A DNA stretch of 64,000 bases from Pneumocystis sp. 'macacae' (lineage: Eukaryota > Ascomycota > Pneumocystomycetes > Pneumocystales > Pneumocystaceae). Below, piece by piece: positions 38,036 through 48,012 of this stretch (within the stretch, counting starts at the first letter, position 1; each line of letters starts with the position of its first letter). A model generated the notes under the pieces. It did not search any database and was not told where the DNA came from. It saw only the letters and a list, made by a program, of their open reading frames with translations. The position numbers were made by a program, and so were the translations under genes. The stretch spans positions 124,001-188,000 of the forward strand of contig CM030732.1 in the NCBI GenBank assembly GCA_018127085.1, written 5' to 3'.

Positions 38036-41000
38036 TTAATCAAATCTACTTACCAAGAACCCATTATTATTAATCCTAGTTTTTCTTTGTCTCCATTGTT
38101 TTATTTTTTTTAAAACAAAAATCAAACATACAATCAAAATTATCACTGTAATTATATAAATAGTAATAGCAATATAATAGCCTTTCTTAGAACGATCACT
38201 TTTTTTGCTGGTATCAGGTTTACCCTTTTCGGTGTACTTCAATATAACTTTAAGAAAATCTAAAACAGATTTCTTATTTAGTCTGATATACGAATTATTT
38301 GTATGTTTACTCCAATATCGTTTTTGCTTTTTATATATTAGTGTATAAATCAAAAAATAAGAATAATTACAATTGGTGTATAAAAAATAACTTTTTCTTC
38401 ATTAGTAGTTTTTTTCAATCTGAATTTCCTATATAACCATTTTTTCCAAGTTACACCATTCACCCAAACAAATTGTATTGAACTCAAATATGTATTATTT
38501 TTTGAATTTTTTACAACCTTAGAACGTATGGATTCCCATTCACGTAAAATACTTCTGATTAGATTTATGTTTCGTTTTGATTCCTCAGATCGATAAAAAA
38601 CAACTAAAACAACAATATGTTTCCTCATTACTTCGTCAATATTGATAATTGTTAATTCTGGGAAAAGAGGTAACCAAAGATTCTGCATCCATTGAAGAAG
38701 AGCTTCTTTATCTTGTACAGTCTTCATATTTTGAGTAGGATAATGTAATATATATTTATCGCGGACGACTGCAAGAGATGAATATTGACTATTTGGAAAA
38801 AGGTTTTTGAATGCAGACGAATTAGCGATTTTAAGTAATGGTGCTTTCCCAATTAAAGCTATAGATAACCAGTGAAGCATATCCTAAAAAAACAATCAGA
38901 ATTTTAACAAAATAATTGCTTAATCTTTTAAGGTAAAGCTAAGGGATGATTACAGTATCATAATAATCTTCATGAGGACAAAAGTATATGAAAAAGACAA
39001 GATATTTCGTGTAATATTTATTAAATGTTTTGGAATCATTAACGCTGACTATGTCTGATCTATTTTTAAAAATTAGATAGATATAAAGTAGAAAAAGGAC
39101 ATACAATAATACTTTCAAAGAGAACAACTTAAGATCATAATACTTTTTAGGGCCTCTATATTGAAAACTATAAAGGCCTCTGTAATAGAATAAAATCGGG
39201 ACGGTATTAATATTTAATTTGGAACAAAGGTCCTTTTCTTCATCACAATTGACGTCTCCGATATTCATTTTTCCCTGTAAAGAAGCACTCAGACGTTTCC
39301 AATCACCAAACATACGAGCGCAATATGGGCATGAGGGCACATAAAATCGAATAAACCATCCGTGATGTCCACTAAGTACTAAAGACGTAAAATTATTTAA
39401 TGTAATAGTCTCTACTCTTCCATGTTTATTTACTGAAGTATATAAATGCATTGGATTCGGATTTTCTTTTTGCATATCAGGTGGTGTTATTGGTTGCTTG
39501 TTTTCAAGTTTTGAACGAATAAATGCAAAGATTTGATTTACAGTAGATTCTGATATTGTTTCAAGAATCAGCTCTTCATCCTGTTTGCCGTGCTTATAGC
39601 TAATTATTGTTAATTGATGTTATAAAAAAAGCAGCAAAATTGTAAAAAAGCGCTTTGAAAAATTGTTTTAAATGCGCCATCAAAAAGTGCTGCATAAATA
39701 TCTTACAATAGGAGTTTAGGCACATAATTGATATCCATACTTTTACAAAATGCTGTTAATTCATTAGTATTACTAAAATACGTTAAATAATCGCACTAAT
39801 GTGCAAAGCAATGAGCAAAATGTGGACAAATCATCGATCGAATATTAGCACTGTATGATTAATCAATGAATATTAACAATGCTTATTAATAGTTGCTCGG
39901 CATCTTTCCATGTTTAACGCTGCATCCTGAATTCTATGCTAAATAATACGACTTACATCTATATAATAGACAATTTATCTCTCCAAAATGAAGATCATAA
40001 GAATCTGAATAAATTAAAGCAGACTTTGCTGCTGATTCCCAAAATTGTTCTAGTTGATTAGCTTTTACATTATATTTGATACGTCTTACTAAGACTCGCA
40101 CAATAAGAACATGACGGTGAAAAAAATTCGACTAACCTAAAATAATATGTTAGCATTATACTACTAATGCAAGTGAAATATAGTTATAAATTCAATAGCA
40201 GTGTCAATGCAGCGTTTGCATAGTTACGTTATAACGCCGTTAGAATGAAAATACAAAATACAGTATTGTTAATATAATATTACAATATTGTTGCAGCAAT
40301 TCTGAATCTGTTAAAAACGTCGCTGAGATATTCTCTATGCAATACTGTTTATATGACATTAACTACACTCTTACAGTACTTTAATTTCTAATATTATTGC
40401 AGAAGATTAAAAGTATTATTATATAAAAAATAACAAAATTAACGCAAGTCGATATTCGATTATTCAGATACATCAATCACTAATTATATACGTGTTATAT
40501 GCATTCTATTCTCGTGTTGTATAAATTTAGGCTATATTTGTTTAGTTGAATCCATGTGTTTTAGATAGATCAGATCCTATAATATATGTACCAGAATGTT
40601 TAAATAATACCTGAACAATGCCTAAAATATATCTTTTAAAATTTCAAATGTGTTTAAAGTACTCTATATATTTTAAAATATAGGATATAGTGTCGTAAAT
40701 ATGTTAAATATTACGTGTTTATATTAAAATACCGAACTTATACATTGAAGTATCGATTTATGTATTATACTAGATATGCACCAACTAATCATATTTATTC
40801 TTTGCATATACACTGGATTGTTAGGTTTGAATTTTCACTTGAAAAAGCACTTTATTTCCACATATACTTTACAAATATCTTGATTTCTAGCTGTATTGTG
40901 TATTTTTTTCGTATACCCCTTTTTTATGCAAAATTACATGCATTTATGATTATTATGCTCTCAAACTACTGTTATATATGATATATGCGTTATACACGCG

Positions 41001-41603
41001 TTATATGTGCATTTTATATGCACTTCATATATATATTTAGAGCATGTGTATCAGGAAAACTCCATAAAGCTGTGCATAGGTCTTATTTCAGCTATGTATA
41101 CATATATGCATTGTATTGTGTGTTTGCGGCTATTACACCTGTATCATATGTGCTATATACGTAGTATACGTATAATATATACGCGCTACATGCGTTCAAT
41201 ACGTTCCCTCCTAACTCTTTACTCTATTTATAGCATATTCCCGACACTGCTTTGTCTTTTTTGCTTACACTTACCAAAGACCACGAGAAAGTTTTTGATG
41301 AAATGTTTCAGGAGTCAATTTTATTGATGCACTGTCTTCATCATTATTGTTCTCTGTATGCAGATTCTCTGCCCCTAATATATTCCCTAATGTATTCCCC
41401 AGAACAGTATCAAAAGTGTCGTCTACAGGAACATGTGCCCATTCTGGTGTGTCTATATGATCTATTTTATACAACTGATACTCTTTATCTTTTTTGTTAT
41501 TCACTGAGTTATTTTCAAAATCAGACGCTGCCAGCAGCGTCCTAGTTTTTGCTGTACAAAGTACGAGCAAAAGGCAGCTTCGCCAAAAGCACTGCAAAAG
41601 CAT
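38036..41603 (-). CDS. Membrane-anchored protein disulfide isomerase (Eps1/TMX3-like)
   Basis: The first exon (41603-41275) has a signal peptide (MLLQCFWRSCLLLVLCTAKT) and ends LTPETFHQKLSRGLW. A 1,138-nt intron then joins it in phase 2 to LVEFFSPSCSYCASL, the first active thioredoxin domain. The second thioredoxin domain (near 39,370-39,330) has FYVPSCPYCARMF. Two further inactive domains follow. A C-terminal membrane span (YYIAITIYIITVIILIVCLI, near 38,180-38,110) ends in a basic cytosolic tail. The layout resembles S. cerevisiae Eps1 and human TMX3. Introns are 1,138, 40, 204, 107 and 66 nt, then usual sizes. A hydrophobic stretch near 39,120-39,065 is intronic, not a membrane span. Confidence 0.85.
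39753..39956 (-). other. 204-nt intron in the membrane PDI gene
   Basis: Donor GTAAGTCG after INCLLYR and acceptor TTAACAG before CATTTTG, with a clean TACTAAT branch site just upstream. It joins to SFCKSMDINYVPKL, the thioredoxin strand with the cis-Pro loop. Confidence 0.75.
40137..41274 (-). other. 1,138-nt intron in the membrane PDI gene
   Basis: On the minus strand the donor GTAAGT follows CTTTG and the acceptor TTTTAG precedes GTTAGTC. TG plus G rebuilds Trp in GLW-LVEFF, exactly where thioredoxin domains have WLVEFF. The intron is about 25 times the typical length here. It has many ATAT/TATG-type repeats and no coding frame I trust. It could host a small RNA. Confidence 0.85.
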
Positions 41604-42107
41604 ACGCGTTTTATCGAGTCAAGGGGTCTTAAGGTGTTCTTGGTGCACATATGTGTCCTGTAGGATACTTGTAATTGTGAGGGAATTTTTAGAGATATTG
41701 AAAATAGACAAATTCTCAGAAGTAAAATAAAGGTTTTAAATTATTTAAAGTAATTTAATATGCATAATTGTGTAAAATGAAGCAAGTTTTCTACAGTTTG
41801 AGAAGGATTTGTAAGCAATACAAGAATTTCCATAGTAACATATGATGCCATGGTAACGACTACGAGGATAAGAAAGAGGGATGAATAAAGAATATAAAGA
41901 AGATAAACAGGGAGAATAAGGATGTTTGCAAACGGTTTACAGAGAATTCTTGTTTTTTTTAGTAAGATTATATTTTTTGTGTATATGGGTGGCTGAACGA
42001 TGTTTTTAGATTGAATTTTGCCTGATTAAGAGAGCTGTGAAAAGTTTCTGGGTTGATCAAAAATTTGGGAGGGATTAGGGGGGGTTTTATATATATAGTA
42101 CATATAA
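41604..42107. promoter_or_regulatory. Divergent spacer, membrane PDI / CDC73
   Basis: A 504-bp gap between divergent start codons. Base composition rises toward CDC73. It should hold both promoters; no specific motif is called. Confidence 0.45.
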
Positions 42108-43592
42108 ATGTTACCAGATACAGCGGCAGATGCATTATTGCTTCTAAGGGCATCAGTGCTTCATGGGACGCAGCCACGGCTTTTTAAGAAAGATAGGGAA
42201 TCAGGGTCTTTTGAGGAGACAGCATCCCTCGAAGAAGCAACGCATTTATGTTTTTCCGGAGAAACAATGGTCGGTCTGAGGGATTCAACGCGGTTTGTGA
42301 GGCGTGCAACCGGGGAAGCGTTTGATGTACAGGCGATCTATTTTGCATGGTTACTACGGGACGCAAATGTTGCAGAATATATCCAGCGTTGTGGAGAGGC
42401 AGATGTACGCAACCTGTCATTCCTTGAAAAGACAGATCTTGTTGCTTGGCTTGATGGCGCTCCTGAAAGCGAGCATATTTTGCCTTTAGGTAAGATTTTA
42501 TATTTAGCAATAACAGATATGTTTTGAAAACAGTCATATGAAGCAATGCAAGGTTTTATACTGGCGTCTTTGGTGCTTTGTATTGTATTTTGTTTTTTTT
42601 TCAGCTGCCTGTGTTTTGCTTTGGATTCTGTTTCTATGTTGTTTTAGCACAACTCTTGACGCTCTTTAGACGACAGTGCGGCCGCCGCTACAATTGCTGC
42701 GCCTGCGGGCGCATCAGCTCGACGAGTGGGGTTTGAGCGACCCGAGCGCAGTCCTGTTCTCCTGAAAATCTACGCGCAAGAACGGACAATTGCATCCCGT
42801 TCAACAGTTTTGCGTGGTCTGAAGCCAATGGTAGAAACTGCCGTCTTGTCGGCATTTGTCTGATGCTTTAGGATTTCTCGTCTGTGCGCAAAGACGCGTA
42901 TGAGCACTTTATTTCCAAGCTGCGCAACAAACAGGCACCCCCAGCAGAGAACAAACAGAAGCGTACGTGTCCAGACCCGTCCACGGCACCAGCTGACTCC
43001 CCAGGCCGAGACCCAATCATCCTCTTGTCGCCATCTGCCTCTTCTCTCCTCACAATGCACAACATCAAGCGGTTTCTCGAGGACGGCGTCTTTGTACCCC
43101 CAGAACAGGCAATGCAGATGAATGGAGGCAGTCGCTCTGCAGAGCTCGTGGCAATCTCACATGTATCACGGATCGCAAAAGGCCTGTCCTATCGGTTTGT
43201 TATCGTGCAGGGCGTCGACAAGTTCCGCCCAGACTACTGGTATGCCCCGCCACCCACCCCCTCCTCACACCACCAGGGACCGCGTGGTCTGCGTCTTCAC
43301 AACCGGACAGGCATGGCAGTTCAAGGAATACAAGTGGTCCGAGCCACGCGAGCTCTTCCACCATGTCAAGGGCTTCCTGATCCAGTACGTCGGCGACCCG
43401 CCCCACCCTGCTACAAGAGAATGGAACGTCGAGTCCGTCCGCATCGAAAGAACCCGCCGCCACACCGACCGCGAAGTCGTCAGCCGTCTCTGGGAGTCCC
43501 TCGAGCGCTGGATGGACTGCCACCCCGTCTGGAGAACCATGGGCCGGCCCTGTCCCCGCCCAGACCCCCCTGCCTCCGCCTTCAAGATATAG
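42108..43592 (+). CDS. CDC73: Cdc73/parafibromin, Paf1 complex subunit
   Basis: Four exons, 42108-42489, 42670-42830, 42872-43239 and 43277-43592, all GT-AG with consistent phases, give 408 residues (S. cerevisiae Cdc73: 393). The N-terminal part contains [19 protein letters not shown]. Exon 3 holds [25 protein letters not shown]. The C-terminal Cdc73 Ras-like domain has [34 protein letters not shown] and [10 protein letters not shown]. Cdc73 is part of the Paf1 complex, which travels with RNA polymerase II and promotes histone modification and elongation. The gene crosses the boundary from AT-rich to GC-rich DNA: its last exon is strongly GC-rich. The protein stays fully conserved, which argues that the GC island is native. 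Confidence 0.93.
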
Positions 43593-43660
43593 TCTGCTAA
43601 ACTCTTCTGACTCCGTTGCCATGGCAGCGCCTCCGCCACAATACAGCACCTCGCCCCGCC

Positions 43661-44140
43661 TCAGATCCTCGACGGATACAGCATCTGTCTCCATCAGCCC
43701 CCTCCAGACCCCCAGGCCACAAACAATCCGGACTGCCGCCCCCAGCGTGCTTGGCGGCAGATTGTGCCGGAACCTTGCCCTCACACACCCCGAGTTCCCG
43801 TGCGGCCGCGTTATCTTCCCCCATATAACACGGATCTTTGTTCCCCGGATCTCCTTCTTCCCCTTGTACACATATGCCACCCGCTTCCCAAGGTAGAACC
43901 CCGTCTCCTCCTTACTGCTTACCCCGTCTGCCTCTGTCAGCCCCGTCTTCCCTCCTCTCCCTACCAATCTTGATGATAGACACATTGGGCTTCGAGTTCC
44001 GCTTTCCGCGCTGGTATCTGCCCCCATCAGCTGCACCCTCTCCCCACACACTTACGAGACGTGCCGCCCTCTCACATACACTGTGCACCGTCAGCTCTGT
44101 CTACCACGCCATACATACGTCTGCTCCGCGTCGCCGCCAT
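43661..44140 (-). CDS. RPL33: 60S ribosomal protein eL33 (RPL33/L35A)
   Basis: Five small exons on the minus strand, starting ATG at 44140 (MAATRSR), give 108 residues, the normal length. Splicing runs [95 protein letters not shown] and IMLYPSRI. The last codons come from a separate exon after a GTTTGT intron (43724-43685), so a simple open-frame reading misses the end. eL33 is a structural protein of the large subunit. The donors are GTATGT, GTAAGT, GTAGGG and GTTTGT, all GT. The gene is convergent with CDC73, 68 bp apart, and lies wholly inside the GC-rich island. Confidence 0.93.
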
Positions 44141-44189
44141 CCGCTGCTCCGAGACTCCCACCCCTCACCCCTCCCGACCCCTATCTGCC

Positions 44190-44515
44190 TCCCGCCCTAA
44201 CCCTGACCCATAACCATGCCCTAACCACAACCCTGCCCCTACCCTGGCCTGCCTCAGCCCCAGCCCTACCCGCCCTAGCCCTTCCCCCTCTGGCCCCCGC
44301 CTGCTCCGCCTGCCCTGTGCTTTTGCCTCGAACCAGCCCGGCACCCCACCGCCCGCCCAACCCTAACCAGCCCAGTACCACTCCCATCTGCACATCCACC
44401 CAACCACCCTCGACACCCGACCTCTCTGCCTAACCCTGCCCTACCCTAGCCCTGTCAGCCGCAACCCTATGTCGGCCGCAACCCTATGTCGGCCGCAACC
44501 CTAACCCAGCACCGC
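44190..44515. repeat. Degenerate telomere-like CCCTAA block
   Basis: Upstream of RPL33 the + strand is a run of CCCTAA, CCCTGA, CCCTAC and CCCTGC variants with interspersed GCC-rich pieces (for example CCTAACCCTGACCCATAACC near 44,199). It also contains CCCTACCCTAG near 44,440, close to the HomolE element (ACCCTACCCT) of S. pombe ribosomal-protein promoters. It may be an interstitial telomeric remnant, a promoter element array for RPL33, or both. Confidence 0.6.
44461..44504. repeat. 17-bp tandem repeat, about 2.6 copies
   Basis: The unit GCAACCCTATGTCGGCC starts at 44461 and 44478. A third copy starts at 44495 and diverges after GCAACCCTA into CTAACCC. The repeat is embedded in the telomere-like block. 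Confidence 0.8.
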
Positions 44516-45446
44516 CCTGCCCAGCCTGCCCGCCCCGCCCGCTGTGCTCGATCTGCTGCCACCGCGCACTCAGCCCTGCAATGCCCCCATAGTTCTCGCC
44601 GACTGCCTCCAGGTCGTCCCCAAGCTTCTCTGTCAGCTGCCGCACTGCCTCCAGCGCTGCCCGCAGCAGACGCAGGTCCTCCAGCTCCTGCCCCATTCTG
44701 GTCTTCCGTGGCTGCCCGGACACCGGGACACCTACAGACCCCGCTCAGCCAGCGCAGCCCCTGTTGCCCGCCGCTTTGTGTCCGCCAGTGTCCGGTCGAC
44801 GTCGAGGTCGTCGGCGGTCAGCAGCACCCGCTTCCGCCCCCCGCGGACCCCGTGTGGCGACCCGTCTCTGTCGCTGTGGACTGCGTCGAGGACCCGCTTC
44901 TGGCCTGTCAGCCCAGCAGGGAGTGCGGACACACCATTGTCCCGTGGAGCACGTCTGCCCACTCGGCGTGTCTTGCGTCGAGGCTCTGGACAGCAGCAGC
45001 AAGCTGCTCGACGATCCGCTCGAGCTTGTGGAGCTTGCACTCGGTTGCCTTGACTGTGTCTGAGAGCATCTCGCAGAGGCGGCGGACAGCCATGTGTCTC
45101 TCGGCGGCTGGGGAGTCAGCGGGTGCAGGGACGCATGCATACCCTCTGTGTCGCGGGCGCGCTGCTCGTCGCGCGCAGCATCGAGCCAGGCATGCATGTC
45201 GCTGCGCAGCCCCTTTGCAAGGGCGTCGAGCTGTGCCTGGCGCTCGGCATAGCGCTCGCCGTTCATCTGGACGAGTCTCTGGAGGTCCTCTGCGAGATAG
45301 AAGAGCTTTCTGGCCCAGACCTCGAGTGAGCGCGTGGTCTCGGTCTTTGCGTCGCCTGTTGCTGGTGTGCCGAGTGTGTCTCTGTGCAGAGGCAGCGAGC
45401 GCGGCTTGGGGTCCTGGAGAAACAGGGCTGCGAGGTCGTCGATCAT
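44484..45446 (-). CDS. Unidentified coiled-coil protein (structure uncertain)
   Basis: Coding signal on the minus strand between RPL33 and SNX4. From the ATG at 45446: MIDDLAALFLQDPKPRSLP, then helical SLEVWARKLFYLAEDLQRLV and QMNGERYAERQAQLDALAKG. A GT-AG intron near 45,140 joins DTEG-AAERHMAVRRLCEML and a coiled coil (ATECKLHKLERIVEQLAAAV). After a further junction near 44,930 come RKRVLLTADDLDVDRTLADT and a final helix (GQELEDLRLLRAALEAVRQL) near 44,690. The last junctions do not fit a clean GT-AG phase by my reading. I do not recognise the family. It could be a real gene with unusual splice sites or a decaying one. An in-frame ATG farther upstream (near 45,600) would extend it into the TTAGGG-like block. 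Confidence 0.45.
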
Positions 45447-45600
45447 CGCAGACTGCTGGTGCAGGTGCGCTGCTGCAGGCGGGTGCAGCGTGCGGCGCGC
45501 GTTGTCCAGGGTGGGCTGTTGCGGTGCATGGCTGGCAGGGCAGGGCTGGCAGGGCAGCGTCCCGGACAGGGCTAGGGCTGGGGTGTGGGCAAGTTGCATG

Positions 45601-45667
45601 TGAGGGTTAGGGCTAGGGCTAGGTTTATTGTCTGGGTTGGGGTTGGGGCTAGGGTTAGGGTTGGGCG
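45601..45667. repeat. Degenerate telomere-like TTAGGG block
   Basis: The + strand reads TTAGGG at 45607 and 45655, with CTAGGG, TTGGGG and TTGGG variants between. It lies in the short gap before the SNX4 stop codon. Its orientation is opposite to the block at 44190-44515, so the two point outward from the coiled-coil gene. Confidence 0.65.
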
Positions 45668-45681
45668 GGCAGGATGGGTGG

Positions 45682-47161
45682 TCAGGCCCTGTGCCTGGCA
45701 AGCTCGAGCTCGGGGACGAGCCGCTGCCAGCAGTCGAGGATGTGTGTGTAGAAGCGGATGTGCTCGGCGGAGAGGGCGCAGAGATGGTCGTCGATCTCCT
45801 TTGCCTTGATTGTGTCGAAGATCTGGTTTTCGCGGACGGTTTCCTGGTCAAAGGCCTGGCTGGCAAGGGTAGATGCCTCGATCTCTCTGATGAGCTCGTC
45901 GTTTTTTGCCTCGAGTTTTTTGAGGCGCTGCTGCTTTGCATGTTCGTGGTTGATGCCGGTCAGGCTCTCGACTTTTCCGCGGAAATAGAGCAGGCCTGAG
46001 TCGTGGATGACGTGCTGTTTCTCGGCGTTGATTTTGAGGAGGTAGCCGGAAAGGCCCTCGATATCCATTTGTTTCTGGTCGCGCTGTTTGAGGAGCTGTT
46101 TCTGCATGTTGGTATAGGAGACGAGGTCGTGTAGAAAAGTCAGGTAGGTATAGTCGGTGTATTCTCTCTGGGCGAGAGATTAGTGGGAGTGGGGTGTGTG
46201 GACCATACCAGGGTCTTGAGGCCGGCCTCAGTATTTTCGATAGCCTCGCTGAAGATGGTTAATTCCCAGCTGAGGGAAGGCTCGAGTATAGCAAGCTGTT
46301 TGAATAGAAAGACCATTTCTCTGTAGTCTGACTCCAAGTCTGCCTCGCTCCGCACGACTTTTGAGACCAGTTTTTCTATATGGCCCAGATTGTTTTCTAG
46401 TTTGTCTATTTTTTCCTTCATGTCAATAAACATTTGGTTTGGTTTGTCGAGTTTGATAAAAGCGTTGAGGAATGCATCGCTCAGACCTTCAAAGATGCCG
46501 CCCATGTGAATGTGGTTTGTTTTGTGATGCAGTACCACGCTGCGGACATAGGCGTGCCAGTCTTGAGACTCGAGGAATTGGCACAAATGCGGGGATCGGC
46601 GTAATTGCGGATGCATTGCCAGTCTTTGCAGGAATATTTCTAGAGATTTTGCTCTTTTCATGACAAATTCTGTGCTAAATCGGTCTCCTTTGATATATTC
46701 TAGTGTGTTTATCAATGATTTGTGCTGATACTCAGGAAACGCACTTAGTTTGTGTTTATCGGGCAATGGAGGCACACAGCACATTGGAAACTCAGCAAAC
46801 AGTGTTTCGTACAGGAAGACAAAGTCGGTAAACCGTCTACGCACGGAAGATTTGGTTTTTTGAAATATCGGCATATTTGTCTGTAAAAAAGTTAGAGGAA
46901 ATGCGAAAAAACATGTCGTTTGTGTCCATGTGTGACAACTAGATAGGATATGTGTATATCTTTTGCTTCTGTTGTTTCTTTTTGCGGATTTCGGCAGAAA
47001 CATAATAATTGAGGCGGCTCTTTGTTTGGAGAGTGAAAAGGTGATGTCAGATTATCTGTACTTAACGACGCAGTAAAAGTAGACGGTTCACCATGTGGAG
47101 AGGCAGGTGTTTCACAGGCTGTTTCCCAATGAGAGGACAAGAAATTTTCATCTTGATACAT
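45682..47161 (-). CDS. SNX4: Sorting nexin Snx4/Atg24
   Basis: N-terminal region, then PQKETTEAKDIHISYL, the opening of the PX domain. After an intron come TNMPIFQKTKSSVRRRFTDF and VFLYETLFAEFP, with the phosphoinositide-binding RRRF. PPLPDKH and FLQRLAMHPQLRRS follow. The C-terminal BAR region is mostly helical (DKLENNLGHIEKLVSKVVRS). A 43-nt intron near 46,210 joins LKTL to REYTDYTYLTFLHDL, and the end is LELARHRA. Snx4 with a partner nexin recycles cargo from endosomes to the Golgi and serves selective autophagy. The PX-domain intron has three possible 5' sites (see findings). GC content falls from the 3' end toward the 5' end of the gene. Confidence 0.9.
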
Positions 47162-47271
47162 GTTTTTTTAATTTTTAAAGATAAAATATTCGTTGTTTTT
47201 TATATAAAAAATATGTTGGTTAAGGAAAAATATGAATAAATATGCAATAAAGGAAAAGTGAATATAGCGTA
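47162..47271. other. Short spacer between SNX4 and SEC66
   Basis: 110 bp, AT-rich, holding the SNX4 promoter and the SEC66 3' end. Both genes lie on the minus strand. Confidence 0.4.
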
Positions 47272-48012
47272 TTATTTATGTTTTTCTTTTTTTTTTTGAG
47301 TGGAAGTGTTGAAAAAGGCTGTGTCTTTAAGCAATTCGTTTTCAGCTATACGTTTTTGTTCTTCTTTTGCTTTTTCTGATATTGTTTTTAATTTTTCATA
47401 TGTTTTGGCTTCTTTCTCTGCAATATCTCTAACTTGTGTGATGGTTTCTCGCAATTGTTCATTTAAAACCATTTCATTTGCGCTTTGGAAAATAGTTTGT
47501 CCCCAATCTTTTTTGAATGATTTGGCTTCTTTTGATACGTCCATAACTTCTAATTCGAGTTCTTTTTCAAGTAGACGGAATTGTTTCCACAAATCACTTG
47601 AGAGTAAACCTCGTTGGATGGCTTGACTAAGAACGGATTTTTTCACTCGAAGATCATGAATACGCTTTAAATTTTCTTTCGCTCTCTATATACGACAAAA
47701 AAACTGTTTAGCAAGTCCATCTATGGAAATATTCATGAGATAGAAGGGAATTTACCTCAAGTAATGCAGCTTTAAGAATATTCTTTGGGACCGATTCTGA
47801 AAGGTGCAATAATGAAAAATATATATTTCTGGATGTGCTTGATGAAAACCATTGCTCCAATGGTGACATTTTTACTTTTTTTGTTAGTTCTTTTTAAAAA
47901 AATCTTTTTACTTACAGCGTTTATGTTTAGAATAAAAAAATGAAAAAATACAAAAAGAACAAACAAGAAGTGCTATGTAAATAACTGGGAGATAAATTTG
48001 GATATTTGACAT
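47272..48012 (-). CDS. SEC66: Sec66/Sec71, post-translational translocon subunit
   Basis: Three exons. The first gives MSNIQIYLPVIYIALLVCSF followed by CIFSFF, a single N-terminal membrane span, then YSKHKR. Exon 2 has LEQWFSSSTSRNIYFSLLHL and KNILKAALLE. Exon 3 has RAKENLKRIHDLRVKKSVLS, QAIQRGLLSSDLWKQFR and WGQTIFQSANEM, then a Lys/Glu-rich coiled tail. These are the Sec66 family blocks (IYFSL, KAALL-RA, LW-F, W--TIFQ-A-E). Sec66 with Sec62, Sec63 and Sec72 forms the Sec63 complex that feeds completed proteins into the ER channel. The start codon is 149 bp from that of NPL4 (divergent). Confidence 0.87.

Noticed and set aside
39060..39130. Hydrophobic segment as a membrane span in the PDI gene (LFSLKVLLYVLFLLYIYLIF)
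   Set aside because: It lies in a 66-nt GT-AG intron whose removal joins YYDLK to SDIVSV in phase. The real membrane span is near the C terminus.
40715..41327. Open frames on the + strand in the 1.1-kb region between PDI exons
   Set aside because: Their proteins are Tyr/Ile/His/Cys-rich products of ATAT/TATG low-complexity DNA and match no family. The region is explained as an intron.
43200..44051. Single 280-codon open frame on the minus strand overlapping CDC73 and RPL33
   Set aside because: Only the middle matches eL33; the rest is intron sequence and the antisense of CDC73. The five-exon model explains all conserved residues.
44486..45610. Long open frame (over 370 codons) on the + strand in the GC-rich island
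   Set aside because: High GC removes stop codons, so all frames stay open. The composition is Arg/Ala/Ser/Cys-rich with no recognisable protein, and the minus strand has better helical, spliced coding signal.
42600..46900. GC-rich island as bacterial contamination or horizontal transfer
   Set aside because: It contains conserved fungal CDC73, RPL33 and SNX4 with short spliceosomal introns, and both border genes run continuously into AT-rich DNA.
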